This document shows, one piece after another, positions 51,710 to 60,807 of a DNA stretch of 64,000 bases. Made by a program: the position numbers and the translations under genes. The stretch is from Schizochytrium sp. TIO01 (Eukaryota; Sar; Bigyra; Thraustochytrida; Thraustochytriidae), in the NCBI GenBank assembly GCA_004764695.1, contig SMSO01000014.1:1563148-1627147 (forward strand), given 5' to 3'. Positions within the stretch are counted from its first letter, which is position 1. The number at the start of each line of letters is the position of its first letter. The notes beneath the pieces were generated by a model that worked only from the letters and a program-made list of their open reading frames with translations, was not told the origin of the DNA and did not search any database.

Positions 51710-53056
51710 CTTGTTTTTTTTTTCTTCTAAGGTCTGCCTTCTGCTCCTTACACTATACGGTTAGCTTGCTGGTTCTCGAGAAGCTAAACTTCTTATTTTC
51801 CGTGTGTAGTAACTTATACAAGCAACAGAGGTTAGGTTGCCTCTGGCGTGCTCTTGGTTTACTTTCTTCGTACAAAGATTGGATTGTCAATTGTGGATTT
51901 ACTTCAATTCGAAGTTTTATCTTTCTTTTCTACAACTTAATGCAATCATTTAGAAAAGAAAACTTTCTAGGGGCACCACTACATAAGACCTATTACCTTC
52001 TACTGACCTTTGTCATTATTATAAATAAACAAAAGTGCTTTGAAAATTTGTTATTTTTTCCCGACAATTTTCACTTGAAGCTATGTTTACTCAAGGTAGT
52101 AGAGAGGTCAGAACTACTCAGCAAAAATAATGGCATGACCCAGGATTGTTGCTTTCATAGGTTGTTTTATAAACTGATAGGTAATCAGGTGTTACAAGGT
52201 AGCTTCCCATTCGCAGAGTCGAAGTCAAGGTCGAAGTCGGTCAATTTTTGTATCATCTTTTCTCCTCTTTTCTTTTCCTTTTTCCTATTAGAGCTGTAAA
52301 GCCTTGATTGTTATTTAAAATTAAATAGCCATATTTTCATTCGGGACAGAGCCCAGTGTACACAGCTATATCAAGCCAGCTGACAGGAGCGCCCTAACAC
52401 GGCCCCGGAGTGGTTTTCAAAGAGTTTCGAAAACTACAATCGATCTGTTGTATAAGTTCACTGCAGCGACATTTACTCAAGATTCCAATATCCTTAAAAG
52501 GACTTGCGCATTTTAAATTAAAAAAACTTTTTATTTCTCTATTTTTTCTTTTCTATCACATCTTTACCGGCTTCTCGCTGGCTCTGGTGGAGTCTCTAGA
52601 AATAAACCTACAGGGGGCACTAGTCTTCGGAATGGTTAGAGTTAGAGGGAATGAATACTATTTGTTCTTAAGCTGCCTCGAGCGTGTTCGACAAAACTTC
52701 TAAAGCTAGCTCGAGAAGGGGGAGTGCATTGTCTATTCTCTTGGACTGTACAACTCAGAAAATAAAGTCGAAAGCAACTGCGCTTGAAGATGCTTTTACA
52801 ATCAACTTTAAGTCGACAAACTAATACCGCTACGTGTATCTAGCTAACACATGGCCATGTTCCCAAAGAGTACACACCGCTGAACTCAGCTAATAGAATG
52901 CACGATCATAGGATACAGAGGCCTATAGTGAATGCCATCTTGGACGCTGCAATCTATCAGCCAAAGCAAAACGAAGATCCATAGCTTGGTAGGTACATCA
53001 GACAGAATAAAGGAGCTGGACACTCAGTTCTGAATATATATTTTGTTTGTAAGGGG
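51710..53056. other. Divergent intergenic region
   Basis: 1.35 kb, pyrimidine-rich at its left end (T9 and TTTCTTCT next to the copine start). A long + strand frame (51616-52299) begins at GTG, overlaps the copine start and has hydrophobic low-complexity content, so it is not counted. Confidence 0.5.
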
Positions 53057-53338
53057 ATGGATGACAAGAAATTACCGAAAGCTAAGACGATTGGATGCAA
53101 ACATGTATTGAACGCCACAGTCCGCTTTCGGGCACCATGCTGTAATCATTGGTTTTCTTGCGCAGTTTGCCATGATGAAACGATGAAGCACCCCTGCGTG
53201 ATTCAAGACTTAATGCCCTTTTTATGTGATATATGTGGCAATGGATTTCGTAAAGTACTCTCGCAATTCCATGCTCAGGATGAGATTTGCCCTTTTTGTA
53301 AGACTTCGTTCTTGAAGGGGGCAGTGATGGGCGAGTAG
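53057..53338 (+). CDS. Small CHY-type zinc-finger protein
   Basis: The protein is 93 residues from ATG 53057. Cys/His positions follow the CHY zinc finger: C14-x-H16, C28-C29, H31, C35-x2-C38-H39-D-E, H45, C57-x2-C60, C78-x2-C81. The hallmark CHDE is present; the name-giving Tyr after the first His is Val here. Stand-alone CHY proteins of this size include yeast Hot13, which works in the mitochondrial intermembrane space on small Tim import; other CHY domains sit in ubiquitin ligases of the RCHY1 type, which carry an added RING finger absent here. Zinc binding is well supported, while the cellular role is not. It converges with the giant coiled-coil gene across 209 bp. Confidence 0.85.
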   Translation: MDDKKLPKAKTIGCKHVLNATVRFRAPCCNHWFSCAVCHDETMKHPCVIQDLMPFLCDICGNGFRKVLSQFHAQDEICPFCKTSFLKGAVMGE

Positions 53339-53480
53339 AATTGCGGATACCTACAATAATTTAATATGATTTTCGTGTATGTGAAAATTTGTAAATATTT
53401 GAAGACCTTTGAAATATACAAATCTAGATGAGACGGTTCGCAAATTCAAATAACGACCAAATTACAGTTGTGTTCTACGA

Positions 53481-53493
53481 AATAAAATTTATT
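53481..53493. terminator. Overlapping bidirectional poly(A) signal
   Basis: AATAAAATTTATT reads as AATAAA on + (53481-53486, 143 nt past the CHY stop) and as AATAAA on - (53493-53488, 55 nt past the coiled-coil stop). One near-palindrome could serve both convergent genes. Confidence 0.5.
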
Positions 53494-53547
53494 CCATTTT
53501 GAAAAGTATACTATAAACCAAGTGCTCAAGTTTTTATTCTACACAAT

Positions 53548-56500
53548 TTAGTCCTTATTCCCGGAGGCTGGAGAAGATAACTCCCCAAGCAATAATTTTT
53601 GCTGTTCCACCAAAACCTCAACGAGTTTTGCCTCCATCTCACGAAGATTTTCTTCCTTTGTATCAGCATCTTCTTGAATAGATGTAATCTTTGCATCAAC
53701 ATTGTCTAATTGTTTCCTTTGATGCGCAACTCGATCGAGCAAATGCTCAAATTCTTGATCCAGCCTGCGTTTCCGCTTTGCATGCGTTACGTTTATTTGT
53801 CCATCTTGAATTGCAGATACCTTAGAGAGTTGCTCAAGTTGCTGTTCTACACCTCGTATTTGGCCCTCATTCTGGCTAATATCTTGCATGATCTGATGAC
53901 GCTGCTTCTCCAAACCTTCACGAACACTTTGTAGTTTCTTCAAATCATCTTGTATCACAGCTGTCTCGACCTTATGCTGCAAAAGTTCACTCTTTCTATG
54001 ATTAACAAGAACGTCATGCATCCGCTTACGAGACTTATCTAAGCCCTCGATCCGTGCATCAGCGCGCTGCAGCTGGCGTTCAAGTCGATGAAGTTTCTCA
54101 GATGCCTGGATATCTGCATTGGTACTACGTCGCTTTTCGTCAGCTTCAAGACGCTGTTTAAATTTACAGAAAGCAGCAAGTCTACGACCTTGCTCGAGTT
54201 TGTTGTGCATGACCATGTAACGACCTGCGCGCTGCAATGACTCTAATTGATTCTGTAAGTCATAAGCCATATCTTCTGCTTCCTCCAGAGAACCTTCCGA
54301 CTTCTTTATTTGTTTTTGTAGTGTTTCAATCTCCTTTCGAGCAGACTTCATAGCTGCATCCGCATCATCCATAAGTTGGTCTCGCTCTTGACGAAGCTGT
54401 GCCAACTCAGTTCCAAATTGTGATTCGCACTGTTTACGACAACGGAGAACTGCCTCTTGGAGTTGAATTTGGGCTTCCTCAAGTTTTTGGTCTGTTACAC
54501 GATTGCACTCTTCTAGAATTGCAGCCTCTGAGGCATCACGTTCTTGCAAAAGTGATGTTTTCATCTCCTGGAATTTTTTGGTAGCTTCTGCACGTTCCTT
54601 ATTTAATGTTGCAGCAATCTGTGTAGCAGCCTCACGAGCGCAAGTAGCTAACGCCTTTTCCTTGTCTTCCTCGTGTTCCTTTCGAGCAGCTTCGAGCTGT
54701 TCTGCAGTCTTCACTCGTTGAGCTCGTAGTGCTCGTTCCTTTTCAGCTTGTGCGCGTAGAATGGCGCCTTCTTCGCGCTTACCAGCAGCTTCAACTGCTG
54801 CCTGTACTTGCTGTTCTTGTTGTGCAACCATTTTCTTGCGCATTTCCTCCATCTGGTTCCCCATTGCGTTTCTGAGAGTCTCTTCAAACTGAGCTTTCTC
54901 TTTTGCAAAAGCGCGATCGCGCGCGGCAATGTCAGCGCGTGTTTCAAGCTTAAGTTTTTCTAAAGCTGCGGTCTTTTCTTTTGCAGCTTCTTCTGTGAGG
55001 CGTTCTTGATCTTTCATTGCCTGATCCGTACACTCTTGCAATATACGTTGCCATTTTTCTGTCGATTGTGTCAGAGCTGTTGTTCGCTCCACCCGCTCTT
55101 CTTCTCGTGTGCGCCGGACTGCTTCCTCAAGTTTAGCGAGGGCGGCTTCTTGGTGTGCTTCAATATCTTTCTGATATTGCTCTTTAATCCGGACAATCTC
55201 AGCACGATGTTCAGCGGAAAGTGCATGTTCCTTTAGCTCTGCTTTTTGACGAATAGCATCCTGCTCGGCCTTTCCAAATTTGTTTAAGCTCTCTTCCAAA
55301 GCTCTAAGCTCATCAGAATGTTTAGTCTCTAGAGTCTTTACGGTTTGCTCAAGCTGCTGTTTGAGTTGATTTTCAGAGTCAGCTTGCAATTTCTTGAGCT
55401 CGTCACTATGTTGCATCTCCAATTGTGCTTGAAGCTTCTCAAGACGAGATTGCATTTCGTTTTCTAAAGCTTGCAATGCTGATTTGCAATCACTTTCAGC
55501 AGAGTTCATCATGCATGCGACTGCATCATCTCTTTCCTTTGCAAATTGCTCTTTCATGGAAGCCAGCTCCTTGCAGTGCTCTTGCTCTGATTTTTCAACC
55601 TCGTTTGAATGTTGCTTTCGAACCTCATCTAGAGTAGATTGTGCCTCGCGCTGTAAATCTTCTTTTACTTTCCGAATAACCTCTTCTTGCTCTTCCTCGT
55701 TGCGCCGAAGCATACTTTGGAAAGCAGCCCGATGAGTGGCTTCGAGTTTGGCAACAACAGCCTGGGATTCTTCCTGATTAGTCTTGAGCTGCGAGGTATG
55801 AATCTTGGTCTGCGCACTAAGCTGTTCGTGTAAATGTGCCTTATGTGATTTCTCTGCTTCTTCCATTGCATTGCGCCACTTAGTGTCACACTTTTCGATG
55901 CTATCTGCAACTACCTGGGCGTGCTTTCTTTGTACAATATCAAGCTCCCTGGCTAGATTAACCTCGTATTCTTTGGCCATGTTCGCTTGTAACGATGCAA
56001 GCTCCGTTTCCAGTACTTGCTCATGTTGGGTTCTAGCATTGCTTAGCAATTCCAAGCTTTGATTTTTCATGTATCTATAAACTCCAAACTGCTGTACCCT
56101 AGCAAATGCATGAGCGAGCAGAAGTTTTCGCCTTTTAAATAGTAGAGCACTCACTATGTGAACTGCAGTGTTTCGAGAAGCATCATCTCCTTTGAGTACA
56201 GATGCTTCACGGAGCTCAAGCATTGCTGCATTTGAAGCACTTACTTGCCTGTGAGCTTGAGAAAGTTTTGCTTTCAAATCAGAGATAGCATCCTCTCTGC
56301 CCCGCTTGCTCAATTCAAGAGCATTTTGTAACTCTTGAATCTCACCTCGCTGTTCTGTCTCTAGCTGCTCGGCGCGCTGTGTTTCTTGTAAAAGCTTCTC
56401 GCGGACCTCCGCAAGCTCTTCTTTGAGCTGAGAAATTGTTATGGAACTTGCATCAAGAGCTTTCTGATCAATTTGGAGCTGATCCTTGGATCTAGCAAAG

Positions 56501-59500
56501 CCCTCGCGTACCTGTGATAGCTGCAACTGAGTTCGTTTGAGCTCACTGTCAACATCAAGCTTGGCTTCCCGGATTGACGCAGCCTCTGCTTCAGCAATTT
56601 TCAATGCCTGACGATGCTCTGCTTGAAGTGCTGAGGCATCAGTTTTCCAGTCTTCAATAGTTTTCCGCAACTGGGCTCTCGTGGTCTCAACTGCTTTGGA
56701 TAGTTCTGTCTTGGCTGTTGTCTCGACTTCAATTTGCTTTCGGAGATAGTCTACCTCATTTTGAGCGCGTTGAAGCTGTGCAAGCTGATCAGATCCTGCA
56801 GAACTTGTGACATTAGACTGTAGGTCCATTTCACTACCATCAAAGTCAAATGTTGACTCGGCGTCGTCATTTGGGTTTCTTGCCGCGAGCGTTGCTTGGA
56901 GTTCAGCTAAATTGCGCTCGAGCTCTGCTCTTTGGTCTTCCCCGCGCAGTGCTTCTTCCTTTGCACGGCGAAGGTCAATCTCACTAACTTGAAGTTTTCG
57001 ACGCGTCGCGGCCATTTCATTACCCATTTGTTGAACATTAGTTTGTAAGGTGGACAACTTTTCCTCCAGAAGGTTGATCTGGGACTTTGGTATCTGAAGT
57101 TCCCTCTCAAAGACTCGTTCGCGTTCTGCCATCTCCTCTTTGTGGCGAATAGTGAGCTCAGACATCTCTTGCTTCTGTTTTGCCATTAAGTCGATGTTTT
57201 GCTTCTTCAATTCACTTAATTGACTACGAAGTTCTTCAGCGAAACCAGACTCTGTTTCAGCTTGTTTACGAACATATTCAAGCTCGTTTTGAACTTGCCG
57301 TACCTTGGCCTCGGCTGTGGCTTTGACTGCTGCCATTGCTGCATCCTCCGAGTTGCCTAAACTTGTAATAGACTTTAGGCTCTGTTTAGCTTTATCAAGA
57401 TGATCTTGCATCTTTTGTTTCTCGTTAACAATCTGGCTCACCTGACGACGTAACGCAACCTCCTTCTCATGTTGAGATTCTAAAGAATGTTTTAGATCAC
57501 GAACTTCTACTGCACGCTCCTCATTTGACTTAGTTAATTTCTCCACTTCCGCTTTAAGCTGTGCAAGCTCATCTCGAACTTGTTCTTGGGCATCTCGATG
57601 GGCATCTTTCTTCGATTGAGACGTAGAGCTTAAGAGACGCTTATTTTCAGACTCAAGGTCATCAATACGCCGCACTAGTGAGTCAACCTTATGTAATAAA
57701 TTGCTCTCCGTTTGAGCAGCTTCCATTAACTGAGCAGTTAAAGACTCCGAGTGGTCCCCTTGAGATTGAGCGGCTAAAGCGGCATGACGAATGCGCTCCA
57801 TTTCTAAAGAGAGACGATGGATTTCTTCATCCTTTTCTTGCATCACTCGTGTAAAACCACGTTGTGATGTACTAAGTGAAGTTTGTGTTTTTTGGAGAGC
57901 ATCTGAAACCTCCGATTTTGCTAATCTCTCAGAATCAAGTTGTGCACTTACACTACTCAGCTCCTTACGTAGTTTGGTGGCCTCTTCAGAGCTTGATTTG
58001 ACTTCTAAGAGAAGCTTGCTAAGCATCTCACTGGACTTTACACGTTCCTTTTCCAGAACCTTCACTCGTTGCTCAAATCGAAGCTGGTCTGCGTGCCGCA
58101 TAAGAAATTCTGTTTCTGCGTTATTAGGAGCTGGTTCAAGAGATTCATTTAGAGCAGTAGAACGTTGAGGGTTTTCTCTTGAATTGGTGCCACCTGAAGT
58201 TTTTGAAGAGACTAGATGGGTAGATTTTGAGCGTTTACCCAAAGCAGATTTATTTTTCACATTGATTTTGCTTGTTTCTGAGTTCTTTTTACTCGGTTCA
58301 ATTTGGTTGCCATCGGCATGTCTTGCTCCTTTCGAAACAAGAATGGAATCATCGTTTGCTGAAGTTGTTTCAACATCTTGACTTTTGGCTGGGGCACTTG
58401 ATACGACACTTCGATCAAGTTTATCAAAATCTTCAAGCGTAGTAGAGGGGAACTCTTCGGCTTCTTGAAATCCCCGTTTGCGTAGCGTGGATAACTTTTC
58501 GTAGACATTGTAACATGAATTGCAGACCTGTGTATCCTGATAAAACTGCTCTGGGTGCTTGACACCAAGGTCATATTGCAAACGTTCATCAAGTTGCCGC
58601 CAGGCTTGAGCAAAGTCCTCATCCTCATGTAAGGCGTTATCAGTGAGTCGGATGGCTCCAGTAATGAAGTGCATTTGATGTCGAGCAAGTAAGATTTCAC
58701 GCTGGCCAATGGTGTGAAGCATTGGGCTTACTTCCTTAGATTCGTTTGAGTATATATTTTTCTGAGTCGCTCTTTGTTTTTTATCAGAGCTTGATGCTCT
58801 AACCCTTTCTAACTCTGAAGTCCACGACGGTGTATCAAATTTCCCATCAGCACTGTGCTGGTTTCGTTCCATTCCACTTGTGATGCTACCTTGTTCAAGA
58901 TCAAGATTAAGAATATTCAATCCTGTTGAAGAATCTACATTCAGCCCACAAAAGTCTCCATTACAGCGCGCATGGCCTCGAGTTCCTTTTGTTTCTTTGT
59001 GTTTGAAAATATGGCGTTGTTTGAGAGCCGGAAGATCAGATGCTGACCGTGTTTGGGGTAATGCACGTCCTGGTAACGAGCGATGTAGTGAGCTTCGTTG
59101 GGCAGGCTTCCCAGGAAACGTACCTCGCGAGTTTTGTTGAGAGTCTTCCTGTCGATCATCTCCTGTCTCCGCGAAAACACGGATATTCTCAATATTCACA
59201 ATTCGAAGGACATCATCACGATCGGCTGCAAACTCCAGCTCTATTGTATCTATAAACTTGCCAGTATTTGTCTCCAAGGCATCTACAAACTCTGAACACA
59301 TCCCATCTAAAGCTGCTTCGAAGTCAAATGAATCCTTGGGAGCCCCTCCCAGTATCTTAGTCTCAGAGCCATGTCCTCTAGAATATGTCGTCCGGCAGCG
59401 AAGCTGATTCAAGGTAGATGCAGAAGTGTCACTATTCGTTTTTTCAATGGTGTCTTCAATGCTCACATTTGATTGAATCATTCGGACAGCTGACAACCCT

Positions 59501-60039
59501 CCATCCCGCTTGGCTCCAGCGATGAGTGCGTAGAACGTAGGGCGGTCAATCATGTGTAGGCTTCCATTCACCATCATCATTGAGCATGCAGATTTATCGC
59601 TTCCCAACACTGTAAAGTTTTCTCGAATACGATGCCATGTGATTGCTCGTCCTGTTCGATAGCTTAACTTGCCCTGATCATTTGTGTAAATCCACCTTAC
59701 TGGTACACGCAAATTCTGACGTACTCCGCCACCTGCTTTTTTCTTGACGGCCTTCTTTTTCTTTCCACGGTTCTTTTCACTTTGAGACTCTGCAGAACTA
59801 ACATTCAAATTTTGCCCATCATCAGAATCAAAGAGCACAATATCTGCTACAGGTACAAAACATGATAGAGTGTTTTTGCTGTGCCTTCGAGGAAAGATGT
59901 GAGACCAAACCCATGCTGCTGTGTGGCTGACAGACCTTTGATCAGAGAGCGCTTCATCATGGCTCACAGGTGAATGTTCAGGTCCTGTAAGCTTCGTTGC
60001 ATGCCGCTCAGCAACTTGACCGCCATCTCTAAGTGGCAT
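53548..60039 (-). CDS. Giant coiled-coil protein with conserved N-terminal domain
   Basis: The frame is 2,163 residues without an intron; ATG 60039 follows an in-frame TGA 13 codons upstream. The N-terminus holds a strongly basic patch (about 88-105). A beta-rich region (about 108-290) follows, with the strand pattern KFIDTIELEFAADRDDVLRIVNIENIRVF, of a kind I have seen in cilia- and flagella-linked protist proteins but cannot name. Near residue 510 is QVCNSCYNVYEKL, a CxxC with a nearby Tyr. From about 640 to the end the protein is almost continuous heptad coiled coil, rich in Glu, Lys, Gln and Ala, with a short break near 1320-1380 where a basic helical stretch interrupts it. A centrosomal, basal-body, Golgi-tether or cytoskeletal scaffold is the likely type of role. 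Myosin and kinesin motor motifs are absent. Confidence 0.8.
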   Translation of the reverse strand: MPLRDGGQVAERHATKLTGPEHSPVSHDEALSDQRSVSHTAAWVWSHIFPRRHSKNTLSCFVPVADIVLFDSDDGQNLNVSSAESQSEKNRGKKKKAVKKKAGGGVRQNLRVPVRWIYTNDQGKLSYRTGRAITWHRIRENFTVLGSDKSACSMMMVNGSLHMIDRPTFYALIAGAKRDGGLSAVRMIQSNVSIEDTIEKTNSDTSASTLNQLRCRTTYSRGHGSETKILGGAPKDSFDFEAALDGMCSEFVDALETNTGKFIDTIELEFAADRDDVLRIVNIENIRVFAETGDDRQEDSQQNSRGTFPGKPAQRSSLHRSLPGRALPQTRSASDLPALKQRHIFKHKETKGTRGHARCNGDFCGLNVDSSTGLNILNLDLEQGSITSGMERNQHSADGKFDTPSWTSELERVRASSSDKKQRATQKNIYSNESKEVSPMLHTIGQREILLARHQMHFITGAIRLTDNALHEDEDFAQAWRQLDERLQYDLGVKHPEQFYQDTQVCNSCYNVYEKLSTLRKRGFQEAEEFPSTTLEDFDKLDRSVVSSAPAKSQDVETTSANDDSILVSKGARHADGNQIEPSKKNSETSKINVKNKSALGKRSKSTHLVSSKTSGGTNSRENPQRSTALNESLEPAPNNAETEFLMRHADQLRFEQRVKVLEKERVKSSEMLSKLLLEVKSSSEEATKLRKELSSVSAQLDSERLAKSEVSDALQKTQTSLSTSQRGFTRVMQEKDEEIHRLSLEMERIRHAALAAQSQGDHSESLTAQLMEAAQTESNLLHKVDSLVRRIDDLESENKRLLSSTSQSKKDAHRDAQEQVRDELAQLKAEVEKLTKSNEERAVEVRDLKHSLESQHEKEVALRRQVSQIVNEKQKMQDHLDKAKQSLKSITSLGNSEDAAMAAVKATAEAKVRQVQNELEYVRKQAETESGFAEELRSQLSELKKQNIDLMAKQKQEMSELTIRHKEEMAERERVFERELQIPKSQINLLEEKLSTLQTNVQQMGNEMAATRRKLQVSEIDLRRAKEEALRGEDQRAELERNLAELQATLAARNPNDDAESTFDFDGSEMDLQSNVTSSAGSDQLAQLQRAQNEVDYLRKQIEVETTAKTELSKAVETTRAQLRKTIEDWKTDASALQAEHRQALKIAEAEAASIREAKLDVDSELKRTQLQLSQVREGFARSKDQLQIDQKALDASSITISQLKEELAEVREKLLQETQRAEQLETEQRGEIQELQNALELSKRGREDAISDLKAKLSQAHRQVSASNAAMLELREASVLKGDDASRNTAVHIVSALLFKRRKLLLAHAFARVQQFGVYRYMKNQSLELLSNARTQHEQVLETELASLQANMAKEYEVNLARELDIVQRKHAQVVADSIEKCDTKWRNAMEEAEKSHKAHLHEQLSAQTKIHTSQLKTNQEESQAVVAKLEATHRAAFQSMLRRNEEEQEEVIRKVKEDLQREAQSTLDEVRKQHSNEVEKSEQEHCKELASMKEQFAKERDDAVACMMNSAESDCKSALQALENEMQSRLEKLQAQLEMQHSDELKKLQADSENQLKQQLEQTVKTLETKHSDELRALEESLNKFGKAEQDAIRQKAELKEHALSAEHRAEIVRIKEQYQKDIEAHQEAALAKLEEAVRRTREEERVERTTALTQSTEKWQRILQECTDQAMKDQERLTEEAAKEKTAALEKLKLETRADIAARDRAFAKEKAQFEETLRNAMGNQMEEMRKKMVAQQEQQVQAAVEAAGKREEGAILRAQAEKERALRAQRVKTAEQLEAARKEHEEDKEKALATCAREAATQIAATLNKERAEATKKFQEMKTSLLQERDASEAAILEECNRVTDQKLEEAQIQLQEAVLRCRKQCESQFGTELAQLRQERDQLMDDADAAMKSARKEIETLQKQIKKSEGSLEEAEDMAYDLQNQLESLQRAGRYMVMHNKLEQGRRLAAFCKFKQRLEADEKRRSTNADIQASEKLHRLERQLQRADARIEGLDKSRKRMHDVLVNHRKSELLQHKVETAVIQDDLKKLQSVREGLEKQRHQIMQDISQNEGQIRGVEQQLEQLSKVSAIQDGQINVTHAKRKRRLDQEFEHLLDRVAHQRKQLDNVDAKITSIQEDADTKEENLREMEAKLVEVLVEQQKLLLGELSSPASGNKD

Positions 60040-60807
60040 TCGGGCAAGAAGTTTGCACGCACGCTCACTATATTTTCGTCAAGCCTCCAAGCATACAAAA
60101 CAAACAAGCCTCTTAGTTTTACTCTGCTTCAAAAGCTCTATGCCTGCAGGCTAAACCCAGCCCTGGGCCGCTAGTGCGCAGGTATGCAGGACGTGCTCTT
60201 CCTTTGCTGATCCTTCTCACGCCATTAATTGGTGCAGAACCTAAAACTTGTAGCGTCTATTTTCCAGACCTTTTATCGCTTATTTCTTGCTAGAACTATT
60301 TGATTATATGTGTCCGTTGAAGGAATAGAACGCGTTCTTTTCTACTTTTCTTTGTTGTCACGTCTTTTTACCCTTTTTTTTTTTTTCCTTGAAAGAACAT
60401 AAAAACAATAAAGGAGCATGAAGACGCTGTATTTTAATTGTGTGGTGTGTTTAGGTACTTGGGGTTTACCCTTCCTATTATCTTATTATATAATTCAATG
60501 GAAAACATAATGCCAAGGTCACAGAACGCTTCGAAGTGTAGAGTTTAGAATCAAAGGGCTCCTGACAATAATAATACCAAGGTTAAGATCGAAAACAAAG
60601 ACCTGGCAAGTTTTGCAACCTTCAAAGGGATGTAACACCAGAGCACTAATTATGAATATAAATGAGATGATCATTTTATTGCGGCTATATGTTTTCAAGA
60701 CGGATTGCCTAGATTAGAATAAATTTTCTATTACTAATACTATATTTTCCCGAAGGACGATGCTCCGAGTGTAGCGCTTGTCAAAAGATTTGCCTAGCCA
60801 TTATTTT
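60040..60807. other. Intergenic region between tandem minus-strand genes
   Basis: 768 AT-rich bp, with a T13 run near 60374-60386. No gene, hairpin or RNA is recognised. Confidence 0.5.

Noticed and set aside
51616-52299. 227-codon + strand frame antisense to the copine start
   Set aside because: It begins at GTG, not ATG, and most of it is T-rich DNA that reads as hydrophobic peptide.
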